Assembly (NCBI GenBank): GCA_049597955.1
Contig: JBMYND010000008.1
Coordinates: 39,626 to 103,625 of the forward strand
Reading direction: 5' to 3'
DNA: 64,000 nt
Source: JAYPAN01 sp049597955
GTDB lineage: Bacteria; Pseudomonadota; Alphaproteobacteria; RS24
The position numbers and the translations under genes were made by a program. The notes under the pieces are model-generated. The model did not search any database, was not told where the DNA came from, and worked only from the letters and a program-made list of their open reading frames with translations. Every line of letters begins with the position of its first letter. Position 1 is the stretch's first letter. Below, one piece after another: positions 43,628 to 51,686 of this stretch.

Positions 43628-44293
43628 TTAATAGCGCACACCCCAAGACACGCTGACCCGCGTGTCTTCCCCCTCATCTTGCGAGGCAGTGAGGGTAAAA
43701 CTGTCTTTATTCAGGGACAGGGCAAAATCTTCATCACTGTCCAACATGTCATAAAATTCCAGCCCGGCATGCAGGCCGACAAACCAGCCATCAACCAGCG
43801 GCAATGCGGCATCCAGCGATGCATATTGGGCGGACTCATCTTCCAGCGCGTCATTTTCCGCCCGCGCCTGATAATAATAGCTGGCCGAAAGCGGCCCAAA
43901 GCCGATACGGCCATAAATATCGGTCGCATCGCGCTGCCGGCCATCCACGCCGGGATAATGATAGGCGATAATGCCCGCCTCATAGGCCAATTGGTCAAAC
44001 ATGCCATTATAGGCGGCGAATATGTTCAACTCATAATTGGGATTGTTATTTGCCGATTGACCAAGCGAACCGGCCCATACACCCATTGACGCGCCATTGT
44101 CGAAAGCCAGCTTGACGCTGCCCGATATGCTGGCATCACCGGAGGATTGGGTGTTGCCGCGCCAAATATAATCGGATGTCAGGCCGATACCGCCGCTCAA
44201 ATCATAGGCTTTGGCCGCGCCCATAAAAAGCGGGCCGAGCGATATGGCCAAACAAAGAGCAGCGATATGGGCCGCATGGTGTAAAACTGGCAT
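43628..44293 (-). CDS. TorF family putative porin (second copy)
   Basis: 221 residues: signal peptide (about 1-28), then a beta-strand-rich outer-membrane barrel. It opens with GIGLTSDYIWRGNTQS, the marker of TIGR02001/TorF, and ends in the aromatic residues WGVRY, as expected for an outer-membrane barrel. It resembles the protein at 46137-46799 in length and in both motifs. It is separated from amtB by a terminator, so it is a distinct transcript. Transported solute unknown; the nitrogen-operon context suggests small nitrogen compounds (inference). Confidence 0.85.
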   Translation of the reverse strand: MPVLHHAAHIAALCLAISLGPLFMGAAKAYDLSGGIGLTSDYIWRGNTQSSGDASISGSVKLAFDNGASMGVWAGSLGQSANNNPNYELNIFAAYNGMFDQLAYEAGIIAYHYPGVDGRQRDATDIYGRIGFGPLSASYYYQARAENDALEDESAQYASLDAALPLVDGWFVGLHAGLEFYDMLDSDEDFALSLNKDSFTLTASQDEGEDTRVSVSWGVRY

Positions 44294-44326
44294 GGGGTAA
44301 CTCCGGAAAAACCCTCACAGAAAATA

Positions 44327-44343
44327 ACGGCGCAATGCGCCGT
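44327..44343. other. Perfect inverted repeat in the leader of the second TorF gene
   Basis: ACGGCGCA and TGCGCCGT are perfect complements separated by one base, 34 bases upstream of the start codon at 44293. It may be an operator or a leader hairpin. No T run follows, so it is unlikely to be a terminator. Confidence 0.4.
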
Positions 44344-44370
44344 AACATTAGGGAAATTGAAAATCTTACC

Positions 44371-44410
44371 CAAAAAGGTGACCCCGGCGATGGCTCGCCG
44401 GGGTCTTTTT
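44371..44410. terminator. Terminator between amtB and the second TorF gene
   Basis: An 11-base-pair stem (GACCCCGGCGA with TCGCCGGGGTC, loop TGGC) at 44380-44405. It has five T on the plus side and, read on the minus strand, T's a few bases after the stem. It should end the torF-glnK-amtB transcript reading leftward. Confidence 0.85.
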
Positions 44411-44445
44411 CACGCTTTAGGGGACTAGAGAGTTAAGTGTCCGGT

Positions 44446-45756
44446 TCACGCGCGTGAAAATTCGGGATAGGCCTCAATGCCAAGCTCGGATTTATCGAGA
44501 CCTGCCAATTCGTCCTCTTCCTCGACGCGAAGGCCAATCGTGGCTTTCAACGCATACCAGACAATGCCACTGGCAATCACGGTGAAGATACCGACCGCGA
44601 TAACGCCCAGTGCTTGCACGCCATAGCTGGCATCGCTATTGGTCAGCGGCACAATCAGCGTGCCCCAAATACCGCAGACAAGGTGGGCCGGAATGGCACC
44701 GACAACATCGTCGATTTTCAGCTTGTCGAGAAGCGGCACGGTCAGCACAATCAACACGCCACCAACAGCACCGATAAAGGCAGCCGCCGGAATTGACGGT
44801 GTCAGCGGCTCGGCGGTAATCGATACCAGCCCGCCAATCGCACCATTCAACGCCATGGTCAGGTCAACCTTGCCATACAGGCCGGTCGAGGCAAGCATGG
44901 CCGCTACAACACCGGCCGCAGCGGCGATATTGGTGTTGATGAAGATGTTTGAAATCGCTGCCGCATCGGCACCTGAACCCAGCGCCAATTGCGAACCGCC
45001 ATTAAAGCCGAACCAGCCAAGCCACAGAATGAATGTGCCAAGCGTTGCCAAAGGCATTGAGGAACCGGGCATTGGATTGACCGAGCCGTCCGGGCCATAT
45101 TTGCCGGCGCGCGCGCCGAGAATAATGGCACCTGTCAGGGCCGCCCAGCCACCGGTTGAGTGAACCAGTGTCGAACCGGCGAAATCGCTGAAGCCTTGAG
45201 CGTCGAGCCAGCCTGTGCCCCACTCCCATGAGCCGACGATTGGATAAATAAAGCCGGTCAGGAACAGGGTGAAAATCAGGAATGGCCACAGCTTCAGGCG
45301 CTCGGCAACTGTGCCGGAGACGATTGAGGCGGTTGTGGCGCAGAACACCATTTGGAAATACCAGTCAGAGCCGGACGCATAGCCGCCGCTGAAATCAGGT
45401 GTTTCGCCGGCAATCGCGCTGTCATCGGCACTCCAGACATCAAACAGCGAACCGATATAGCCGCCTTCTTCAATGCCATACATCAGATTATAGCCGACCA
45501 GCCAATACATCAGACCGGCAAGCGAATACAAAGATATGTTTTTGACGCATATCGTTGCGACATTTTTCGACCGCACCATGCCGCTTTCCAGCATGGCAAA
45601 GCCTGCGGCCATAAACATGACCAAAAAGCCGCAGACCAGAAACAGGAATGTGTTGAACACATAGGCTGTTTCAGGGTCGACAGCGGCCATTGCGGGGGCG
45701 GCGAGCATTGTCATGCCAGCGGCCAAACCCAGCTTTTTGAGAGCTTTCGTCATCAT
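44446..45756 (-). CDS. amtB: Ammonium transporter
   Basis: 436 residues: signal-like N-terminus (about 1-24, ending AMAA), then eleven helices of the Amt family. Signatures include GYNLMYG near 90, DFAGSTLVHSTGGWAALTGA near 196 (with the conserved His), and GGVSITAEPLTPSIPAAAF-type helices later. It conducts NH4+/NH3 across the inner membrane. It lies 16 bases after glnK, the usual partner that blocks it when nitrogen is ample. GAGGAG supports the start at 45756; the frame extends 165 bases upstream over glnK. Confidence 0.95.
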   Translation of the reverse strand: MMTKALKKLGLAAGMTMLAAPAMAAVDPETAYVFNTFLFLVCGFLVMFMAAGFAMLESGMVRSKNVATICVKNISLYSLAGLMYWLVGYNLMYGIEEGGYIGSLFDVWSADDSAIAGETPDFSGGYASGSDWYFQMVFCATTASIVSGTVAERLKLWPFLIFTLFLTGFIYPIVGSWEWGTGWLDAQGFSDFAGSTLVHSTGGWAALTGAIILGARAGKYGPDGSVNPMPGSSMPLATLGTFILWLGWFGFNGGSQLALGSGADAAAISNIFINTNIAAAAGVVAAMLASTGLYGKVDLTMALNGAIGGLVSITAEPLTPSIPAAAFIGAVGGVLIVLTVPLLDKLKIDDVVGAIPAHLVCGIWGTLIVPLTNSDASYGVQALGVIAVGIFTVIASGIVWYALKATIGLRVEEEDELAGLDKSELGIEAYPEFSRA

Positions 45757-45772
45757 TTCGAACTCCTCGGGA

Positions 45773-46111
45773 TTACAGGGCAGCCGAACCGGTTTCGCCG
45801 GTGCGGATGCGGATGGCTTCGTCAACAGGCAAAACGAAAATCTTGCCATCGCCGATTTTGTCAGTGTTGGCTGTCTCACGAATGGCCGCGGAAGCATCTT
45901 CCACCTGGCCATCATCAACAACGATTTCCAACCGCACTTTCGGCAGGAAATTCACTTCATATTCGGCGCCGCGATAGATTTCGGTCTGGCCTTTCTGGCG
46001 ACCGAAACCCTTTACTTCGCAGGCTGTCAGACCTTCAATGCCGGCCGCTGTGAGCGCTTCGCGCACAGCGTCCAGCTTGAAAGGTTTTATGATTGCAACA
46101 ATCATTTTCAT
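45773..46111 (-). CDS. glnK: P-II nitrogen regulatory protein
   Basis: 112 residues, exactly P-II length. It senses 2-oxoglutarate and ATP/ADP and binds AmtB to gate ammonium entry. The T-loop with the uridylylation site Tyr51 is in YRGAEYEVNFLPK, and the C-terminal signature is GDGKIFVLPVDEAIRIRTGE. The N-terminus MKMIVAIIKPFKLDAVREAL is standard. It is the middle gene of torF-glnK-amtB, 25 bases after the porin stop, hence under the sigma-54 promoter. Confidence 0.96.
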   Translation of the reverse strand: MKMIVAIIKPFKLDAVREALTAAGIEGLTACEVKGFGRQKGQTEIYRGAEYEVNFLPKVRLEIVVDDGQVEDASAAIRETANTDKIGDGKIFVLPVDEAIRIRTGETGSAAL

Positions 46112-46136
46112 GGGAGGAACCTTTCGTTTGACTGCC

Positions 46137-46799
46137 TTAGAATCCGATGCCCCAAGAGGCAACGAAGCGCATATCGTCATCAACACCGTCCTCGCCGTCA
46201 GTTGTGACAAGAGACAGGCCAAAATCACCTTTGGAAACAGTGACAACAATGTTAGATGCCTCAGTGCTGAAATCACCCGTATAGTCGCCATAACTCAGCG
46301 ACAAATCCCAATCATCAGAGAGGGAGGTTTCGTAATCGAGCGAAATATAACCGCTGTCACCTGCGTCGGCGCCTTCGGCGTCAACCAGATAATAATAAGA
46401 GGCCGAAACCGGGCCGGTGCCGACCGTGATGTAAACTTCGCTGAAGTCAACATCGCTGGCGGCTTGGCTGGACGGATATGTATACATCAGATAGCCGACA
46501 TCATAGGAAATTGACCCGGACTCACCAGCATAGCCGATATAATAATCAACTTCCTGTGTGCCATAATCCGTGCCGGCTGTGTCGCCAACCCAAGTGCCGA
46601 TATACAGGCCGCTGTCAAAGCTGACATCCAGACCGCCACTGGCGCTGGTGCCACCGTCATTTTGCGTCGCGCCGCGCCAGATATAATCTGTGGTGACGCC
46701 GATATTGCCCTCAATGTCGGCCGCCAGAACCGGTGTCGCCAACATGGAACCGGCCATCAACAAGCCAGCAAATGATAATTTTGATACAGAATTTTGCAT
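46137..46799 (-). CDS. TorF family putative porin, first gene of the nitrogen operon
   Basis: 220 residues: clear signal peptide (about 1-26, ending VLAA), then a short acidic beta-barrel of TIGR02001 type, beginning NIGVTTDYIWRGATQND and ending WGIGF, the terminal Phe expected of outer-membrane barrels. Start at 46799 follows AAGGAGAG. The gene heads the operon with glnK and amtB, so an outer-membrane channel for ammonium or another nitrogen solute is a fair inference. Related to the protein at 43628-44293. Confidence 0.87.
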   Translation of the reverse strand: MQNSVSKLSFAGLLMAGSMLATPVLAADIEGNIGVTTDYIWRGATQNDGGTSASGGLDVSFDSGLYIGTWVGDTAGTDYGTQEVDYYIGYAGESGSISYDVGYLMYTYPSSQAASDVDFSEVYITVGTGPVSASYYYLVDAEGADAGDSGYISLDYETSLSDDWDLSLSYGDYTGDFSTEASNIVVTVSKGDFGLSLVTTDGEDGVDDDMRFVASWGIGF

Positions 46800-46833
46800 G
46801 ATACTCTCCTTTCGCAAAGTTCTGGACGTGTGA

Positions 46834-46849
46834 AGCAAGAGATATGCCA
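46834..46849 (-). promoter_or_regulatory. Sigma-54 promoter of torF-glnK-amtB
   Basis: On the minus strand the sequence TGGCATATCTCTTGCT gives -24 TGGCA and -12 TTGC with the required spacing, about 35 bases before the torF start. This is close to consensus TGGCAC-N5-TTGC. About 115 bases further upstream an 18-base dyad with TGCAT and ATGCA ends (46963-46980) could be an NtrC-type site, but that match is weak. Confidence 0.82.
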
Positions 46850-47022
46850 GTTTTTGGAATGGCAATTTTCTGCCATTTCCTGCCTGAATCGGTTTCCTGG
46901 CGCGAATTATGTGCCTATTTTTTAGTCATATTTTGAAATAGATAATCATTGCCTAATTTTTATGCATATTTTGGGATGCAAGCGCCGCCGCCATCCGCCG
47001 GGCCGGTTTGCTGCATCTGCAG

Positions 47023-47051
47023 TTGACAGTTTTGCAGTCGCAAGGTTGAAT
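47023..47051 (+). promoter_or_regulatory. Candidate sigma-70-type promoter for the crotonase gene
   Basis: A perfect TTGACA at 47023-47028 and TTGAAT at 47046-47051 (four of six) with 17-base spacing. A start of transcription near 47058 would place the 28-bp tandem duplication at the beginning of the leader. Confidence 0.5.
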
Positions 47052-47062
47052 AACCCCACATA

Positions 47063-47118
47063 AACGCCCTTATTCAAAGGGCCTCAAGGGAACGCCCATA
47101 TTCAAAGGGCCTCAAGGG
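47063..47118 (+). repeat. 28-bp tandem duplication in the crotonase leader
   Basis: Units 47063-47090 and 47091-47118 are identical except for one base (T to A at the eighth position). Each contains a small inverted repeat, GCCCTT with AAGGGC, weakened by the substitution in the second copy. The second unit ends five bases before the GAGAG ribosome site of the gene. Confidence 0.88.
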
Positions 47119-47126
47119 AGAGAGAA

Positions 47127-47903
47127 ATGAGCGAAGATCTGTCAAATGAATTGCTGGTAAGCGTGGAAGATGGCGTCATGGTGATGACCATGAACCGGCC
47201 ACAGGCCAAAAATGCCATGAACAAAAATATGTCGGAATTGATTTCCGCCGCAATTGACCGGTTTGAAGCCGATGCCGAGATTCGCGTGGCCGTTCTGACC
47301 GGCAATGGCGGGACATTTTGTTCCGGCATGGATTTGAAAGGCTTTCTGGCCGGTGAAACCCCGACTGTGCCGGGGCGCGGCTTTGGCGGGCTGACCCAAT
47401 ACACACCGGCCAAGCCGATTATCGCTGCCGCCGAGGGCTATGCGCTGGCTGGCGGTTTTGAATTGCTGCTGGCTTGCGATTTGGTGGTCGCCACAGAAGC
47501 GACCAAATTCGGGATACCTGAAGTCAAGCGATCACTGGTGGCCGGTGCCGGTGGCGTGTTCCGTTTGCCGCAACAAATCCCGCCGCGCATTGCCATGGAA
47601 ATGGCGCTGTCGGGCGACCATTACTCCGCCGCGCGCATGTATGAGGTCGGGCTTATCAATGAAGTGGTGCCGGAAGGCCAAGCACTTGAAGGGGCCAAGA
47701 AACTGGCTGCCCGCATTGCCGGCAATGGGCCGCTGGCCACCGCCGCCACCAAGAAAATCATGACCGAATATAAAACTTGGCCGCATGATGAGATTTGGCA
47801 GCGCCAGCAAGAAATCATGAATCCGGTATTCAGCTCAGAAGATGCCCGCGAAGGCGCGACCGCCTTTGCCGAAAAGCGCGCACCGGTCTGGAAAGGCAAG
47901 TAA
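47127..47903 (+). CDS. Enoyl-CoA hydratase/isomerase (crotonase) family protein
   Basis: 258 residues, the usual crotonase length. The oxyanion-hole segments are GTFCSGMDLKGFLAGE near 58 and AAEGYALAGGFELLLACDLV near 91, and a catalytic-region EVKRSLVAGAGG follows near 132. Could hydrate enoyl-CoA or act on a related acyl-CoA; one of the two glutamates usual for hydratases is not obvious, so a different crotonase reaction is possible. Strong rho-independent terminator follows. Probably a single-gene transcript. Confidence 0.88.
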   Translation: MSEDLSNELLVSVEDGVMVMTMNRPQAKNAMNKNMSELISAAIDRFEADAEIRVAVLTGNGGTFCSGMDLKGFLAGETPTVPGRGFGGLTQYTPAKPIIAAAEGYALAGGFELLLACDLVVATEATKFGIPEVKRSLVAGAGGVFRLPQQIPPRIAMEMALSGDHYSAARMYEVGLINEVVPEGQALEGAKKLAARIAGNGPLATAATKKIMTEYKTWPHDEIWQRQQEIMNPVFSSEDAREGATAFAEKRAPVWKGK

Positions 47904-47925
47904 GCGCCTTGATTTAGTGATTTAT

Positions 47926-47950
47926 GGGGCGTCTCCGGACGCCCCTTTTT
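47926..47950 (+). terminator. Rho-independent terminator of the crotonase gene
   Basis: Eight-base-pair stem GGGGCGTC with GACGCCCC around a TCCG tetraloop, followed by five T, beginning 23 bases after the stop codon. Confidence 0.92.
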
Positions 47951-48036
47951 CTGCGCGCTCTTCTTACAACAGGCGGCCGCAAAACCGGTCGGGCCAATTG
48001 CTTGTGCCTTTGCCGCCGTCTATAATAAGGGTCTTA

Positions 48037-49713
48037 TTGCGTTTGGGGTTTGTTGTTTTGTTGTCTTTTTTGTCCGTTCCGCATGGCAAGATTGGGCGTC
48101 TTGCTTTGGCTCTCACTGTTTGTTTGCTGTCGCCTGCGGCTGAATGGCTGCGCGCCGAGGCGGCCGAGCTGGTCGGCGTCACTGCCGGTCTGCGCGGCGG
48201 CGTTATCCGCACGGCCTCATTTTCCCCGCAAGCCGCAATTGGCCAAATATCTTCCGGCCAGAGCCTTTATCTTGGCGATGATATTGAGGTTGGGCCGCGC
48301 GGACGATTGCAAGTCATGTTGCTTGATGAAACAGTCTTTACTTTGGGCGCCAATACGCGCATGCGGATTGACGAATTTGTCTATGACCCAAGGCAAGCGC
48401 AAACGGCGAAGCTGACCGGCACGATTGAGCGCGGCACGTTCCGCTTTGTTTCCGGCAAAGTCGCACAATTCGGCAATGACCGGATGAAAGTCCGGCTGCC
48501 CAATGCGACAATCGGTGTGCGCGGCACGGCGCTGGCCGGGGAAGTCGCCCCTGGCGGTGCCGCCAATCTGGTGCTGCTCGGCCCGGAAGCGGGCAATGCG
48601 CTTGGCCTGCCGCCCGGTGCGGTGCAAATCTCCAATGCCTATGGCGCGGTTGACCTGACCCGCCCCGGCTTTGCAACCACGATTGACCCGACCGCAGGGC
48701 AAGTGCCGCCAAGCACGCCACAACGGGCCAGCCCCGAACAAATTGAAAGGCTGGAGCGCGCCTTGCAAGAAGAGGCTTCGGCGGAAATTGCCGCCGCTTT
48801 GGGTGTTGATGTCGCCGCCCTCAATATCACCCCCGGACAGGATACGGATGGCGATGGCGAGGCTGACAGTTTTGCTGCCAATCCGGTGTTGGCCGCCGCA
48901 TTGGCCGGTGCCACGGCCGGCGGCGGCACCAGCCGCGATGCGGGCCTGCGGGCCGGTGTGGCGCTGACCCTGTTCGGTGAAGGCATTTTGACCATGAGCG
49001 AGGATGAGCGGGCGGCGTTTTTTAACGGTGTCAATCTTGGCGGCGGCTTGGCCAGCCTGATTGATACCGGCAATTTCGATTATCGCGGCATCACCCAATA
49101 TGCCGAGCTGGCCGAATTGACCGGCACAACTGTTTTCTTCGCCGACAATGCTGCCATTGAAAATAGCGGTGGCGATATTGTCGGCCGGTTCGACACGGAA
49201 ATGAGCTGGAACTTTTCGACCCGTGCGGTCGCCTCAAGCCTGACCGGCAATTTTGACCTTGGCAATGGCACTGCCGGGCAATTTATCCATGATGACGCGC
49301 GCAGCTATCAGGGCGCGCAAGGCAATGCCGGTTTCAGCTATCAAACCATGTTCACCCCGGATTATGGTGCGGCGACGCAAGTGACATTTGGCGGCAATGC
49401 GACCACCGAGCCGCTCTTTTTCCATGATGGCTCCTTGCCCGGCGATGATGCCCGCCGATTGACTGATTTGGGGCCAATTGCCAGCATGTCCAATCCGCCA
49501 AGCGATATGGCGGTTGAAATCAGTTTCAATGGCGATTTGTCCAATGTTGACCTGAAAAATGGCACAGTGCCGATTGGCAATCTGGCCACTTCGGGTGTTG
49601 AAATCCGCACTTTCACGCCGGATGCGCTGCAATCAGACAACCCGACACCAAGCATGACGGCGCGCGGCTTTGTCTTCGGCATGCAGACACGCGACACGCA
49701 AGGGGGCAATTAA
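48037..49713 (+). CDS. FecR-domain exported protein with a C-terminal beta-rich domain
   Basis: About 558 residues. After a hydrophobic N-terminus (about 1-50, possible signal) there is a FecR domain (LGDDIEVGPRGRLQVMLLDE near 91 and IGVRGTALAGEV near 168), a proline- and Glu-rich linker with one DTDGDGEAD calcium-like motif, then a beta-rich region of about 250 residues with repeated TGNFDLGNG-type strands. I chose a TTG at 48037 because AAGG lies six bases ahead; a longer frame would run into the crotonase gene. It is translationally coupled (TAATG) to the TPR/beta-barrel gene. FecR proteins usually detect or assemble envelope components. Confidence 0.75.
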   Translation: MRLGFVVLLSFLSVPHGKIGRLALALTVCLLSPAAEWLRAEAAELVGVTAGLRGGVIRTASFSPQAAIGQISSGQSLYLGDDIEVGPRGRLQVMLLDETVFTLGANTRMRIDEFVYDPRQAQTAKLTGTIERGTFRFVSGKVAQFGNDRMKVRLPNATIGVRGTALAGEVAPGGAANLVLLGPEAGNALGLPPGAVQISNAYGAVDLTRPGFATTIDPTAGQVPPSTPQRASPEQIERLERALQEEASAEIAAALGVDVAALNITPGQDTDGDGEADSFAANPVLAAALAGATAGGGTSRDAGLRAGVALTLFGEGILTMSEDERAAFFNGVNLGGGLASLIDTGNFDYRGITQYAELAELTGTTVFFADNAAIENSGGDIVGRFDTEMSWNFSTRAVASSLTGNFDLGNGTAGQFIHDDARSYQGAQGNAGFSYQTMFTPDYGAATQVTFGGNATTEPLFFHDGSLPGDDARRLTDLGPIASMSNPPSDMAVEISFNGDLSNVDLKNGTVPIGNLATSGVEIRTFTPDALQSDNPTPSMTARGFVFGMQTRDTQGGN

Positions 49714-51062
49714 TGGCGACCCAACAGACTTTGGCGATAAGCCATCGCGCGGTTTTATGGCAGGCAGCCATTTTGTCTCTGCTTGTGCTGACAGGCGCGC
49801 TGTCTGAGGCCCATGCCACGATAAGCTATCGGCAAATTCTTGCCGACCCGGATAATCCGGCCCTGAACCGGCAATATGCCGAAGAACAATTGGCGGCGGG
49901 CAATGCCAAAGCGGCATTGGCGGCGCTTGAGCGCGTGCTGGTGCGCCAACCAACCAATATCGAAGCGCGGTTTTTGCGCGCCCGTGTGCTGGCCGCGCTG
50001 GGCAGCTCATTGCAGGCCAGCAATGAATTGCGGGCGCTGGCCGCCCTGCCCTTGCCGCCGCGTGACAAACGCGCCGTCACCCAATTGCGCGACCAATTGC
50101 GCCGCAAGCTGCAAAAACGCGTCAGCCATATTATTGTCAATCTCGGCATGGTTGGCGGCGATAATGTGAATAATTACCCGGATGCCGGACAAGTGACATT
50201 TCGCGGCAATCAATCGGCCTATCGCACTTTCGACATAAATGGCGCAGCCGCCACACAGGCGCTGGAAGATGAAGCCTTCAGCTATCAACTGGCCAATATT
50301 AATGTGCTGAAAACCGGCTATCAGGCATTGGATGAGATACATCTCAACCTGTCACTGGCGGGCGCTGACAAGGGCGATACCGGCTATCTTGGGCATCATG
50401 CGGCCAGTGCCGGCATAGGCGGCAGGCTGGTGCTGGGCAAATTATTTGTCATTCCGTCACTGCGCCACACACAGGTGAAAAATGAATTGCCGGCTTTGGG
50501 CGACCTTGACATTTCGCTGGCCAATATCGCCCTGTCGCGCGCGCTTGGCAAAAGGCTGACCCTGTCGGGCAGTTTCGCCCATATTATGCGGCGCTATGAT
50601 ACTGCCCAAAGCGACAATGACACAGACACGCAAGCACTGACTGTGCAGACGCGCTGGCAAATATCGGCCAAGACTTTTCTCACATTGGCAGCCAATACGC
50701 GCCAGCAATCAGCCGCCCGCAATGGAGATTTGGACAAGACCGACATGCTGGCCTCGCTGGGCGTTACCTTTCTGCCCGGTCGTGCCCACAGCCTGTCACT
50801 GACCGCCGAGGCTGGACAAAGCCGCTATGACAATATTTATACCAATTCGATAGGCCCCAATTCACCCGGCAAAAAACGTCAAGATGATATGACCGAATGG
50901 CGCGCCGCTTACAGGCTGGACGGTGCCGGCCTGTCACCGCTTTTGGAAAACCTGTCGCTGACGCTGACGCATCGGGTCAGCGAGACGCAATCCAATTTTG
51001 TCGATTTCGACAATCAACGCAGCAGCAGCGGTATTTTGCTCGGCTATCGACGCGCCTTTTAA
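49713..51062 (+). CDS. TPR/outer-membrane beta-barrel protein (Slam-like layout)
   Basis: 449 residues: signal peptide (about 1-35), a TPR-like helical part (about 40-135, NPALNRQYAEEQLAAGNAKA and LERVLVRQPTN), then a beta-barrel from about 140 to the terminal Phe (LLGYRRAF). This resembles surface lipoprotein assembly modifiers (DUF560, type XI secretion), whose N-terminal TPRs face the periplasm. Starting in an overlapped stop codon of the FecR gene suggests the two proteins work together, with the FecR protein as possible client. That relation is inference. Confidence 0.72.
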   Translation: MATQQTLAISHRAVLWQAAILSLLVLTGALSEAHATISYRQILADPDNPALNRQYAEEQLAAGNAKAALAALERVLVRQPTNIEARFLRARVLAALGSSLQASNELRALAALPLPPRDKRAVTQLRDQLRRKLQKRVSHIIVNLGMVGGDNVNNYPDAGQVTFRGNQSAYRTFDINGAAATQALEDEAFSYQLANINVLKTGYQALDEIHLNLSLAGADKGDTGYLGHHAASAGIGGRLVLGKLFVIPSLRHTQVKNELPALGDLDISLANIALSRALGKRLTLSGSFAHIMRRYDTAQSDNDTDTQALTVQTRWQISAKTFLTLAANTRQQSAARNGDLDKTDMLASLGVTFLPGRAHSLSLTAEAGQSRYDNIYTNSIGPNSPGKKRQDDMTEWRAAYRLDGAGLSPLLENLSLTLTHRVSETQSNFVDFDNQRSSSGILLGYRRAF

Positions 51063-51631
51063 TTTGGTGAAGACTGGGCGGCGGCCAGCACATCGTCAAT
51101 GGCGCGGCGCAATTTGCGCGAATTCGGCTTGGTCATGGAGGAATAATAGCTGACCGCCCGGCCCTCAGCATTAATCAGATATTTGTAGAAATTCCATTTC
51201 GGACGCGCCTTGTCGCCCAATTCGGCACGCAACCATTGATACAGCGGATGGGCTTTGTCGCCGCGCACGACCAGCTTGTCGCTCATCGGAAAATCGACAT
51301 TGAAATTGACCTCACAAAACGCCTTTATGTCATCTGCTTGGCCCGGCTCCTGACCGCCAAAATCATTGCTCGGCACGCCGAGAACAACCAGCCCTTTTTC
51401 CCGATAGGCCGACCACAGCGCCTGCAAACCCTCATATTGACCGGTAAAGCCGCATTGCGACGCCGTATTGACCAGCAAAATCGGCTGCCCCGCATAATCG
51501 GCCAAGGCCAGCGCGCCGCCATCAATCGCCGGCAGTGTGAAATCATAAGCGGTTTTGCTGTTTTGCGACCCATTGGCCCAAACCGGGCCGGCTATGAGTG
51601 TCAGGTAAAAAATAAAAATCAGGCGTCGCAT
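51059..51631 (-). CDS. Glutathione peroxidase family protein, exported
   Basis: 190 residues: signal peptide (about 1-20, ending VWA), then the GPx fold with active-site cysteine in NTASQCGFTGQYEGL near 56, Gln in VLGVPSNDFGGQEPG near 92 and the Trp in KWNFYKYLI near 148. It reduces peroxides, usually with thioredoxin in the Cys class. Export makes it a periplasmic enzyme, like the MsrB at 1926. Its stop overlaps the barrel gene's stop by four bases (convergent). Start at 51631 follows AAAGGG. Confidence 0.9.
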   Translation of the reverse strand: MRRLIFIFYLTLIAGPVWANGSQNSKTAYDFTLPAIDGGALALADYAGQPILLVNTASQCGFTGQYEGLQALWSAYREKGLVVLGVPSNDFGGQEPGQADDIKAFCEVNFNVDFPMSDKLVVRGDKAHPLYQWLRAELGDKARPKWNFYKYLINAEGRAVSYYSSMTKPNSRKLRRAIDDVLAAAQSSPN

Positions 51632-51686
51632 GGTCGAACCCTTTCCCTTTTGCGGGGAGTTAGGTTTTCCGCCGCAAAAAGCAAGC

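Noticed and set aside
45757..45921. Upstream extension of the amtB frame over glnK
   Set aside because: It is in a different frame from glnK and lacks a ribosome site; GAGGAG and a signal-like start support 45756.
48037..49713. Lipoprotein assignment of the FecR-domain protein as a classic Slam client
   Set aside because: No lipobox cysteine was found at the end of the hydrophobic N-terminus, so it is described only as exported.
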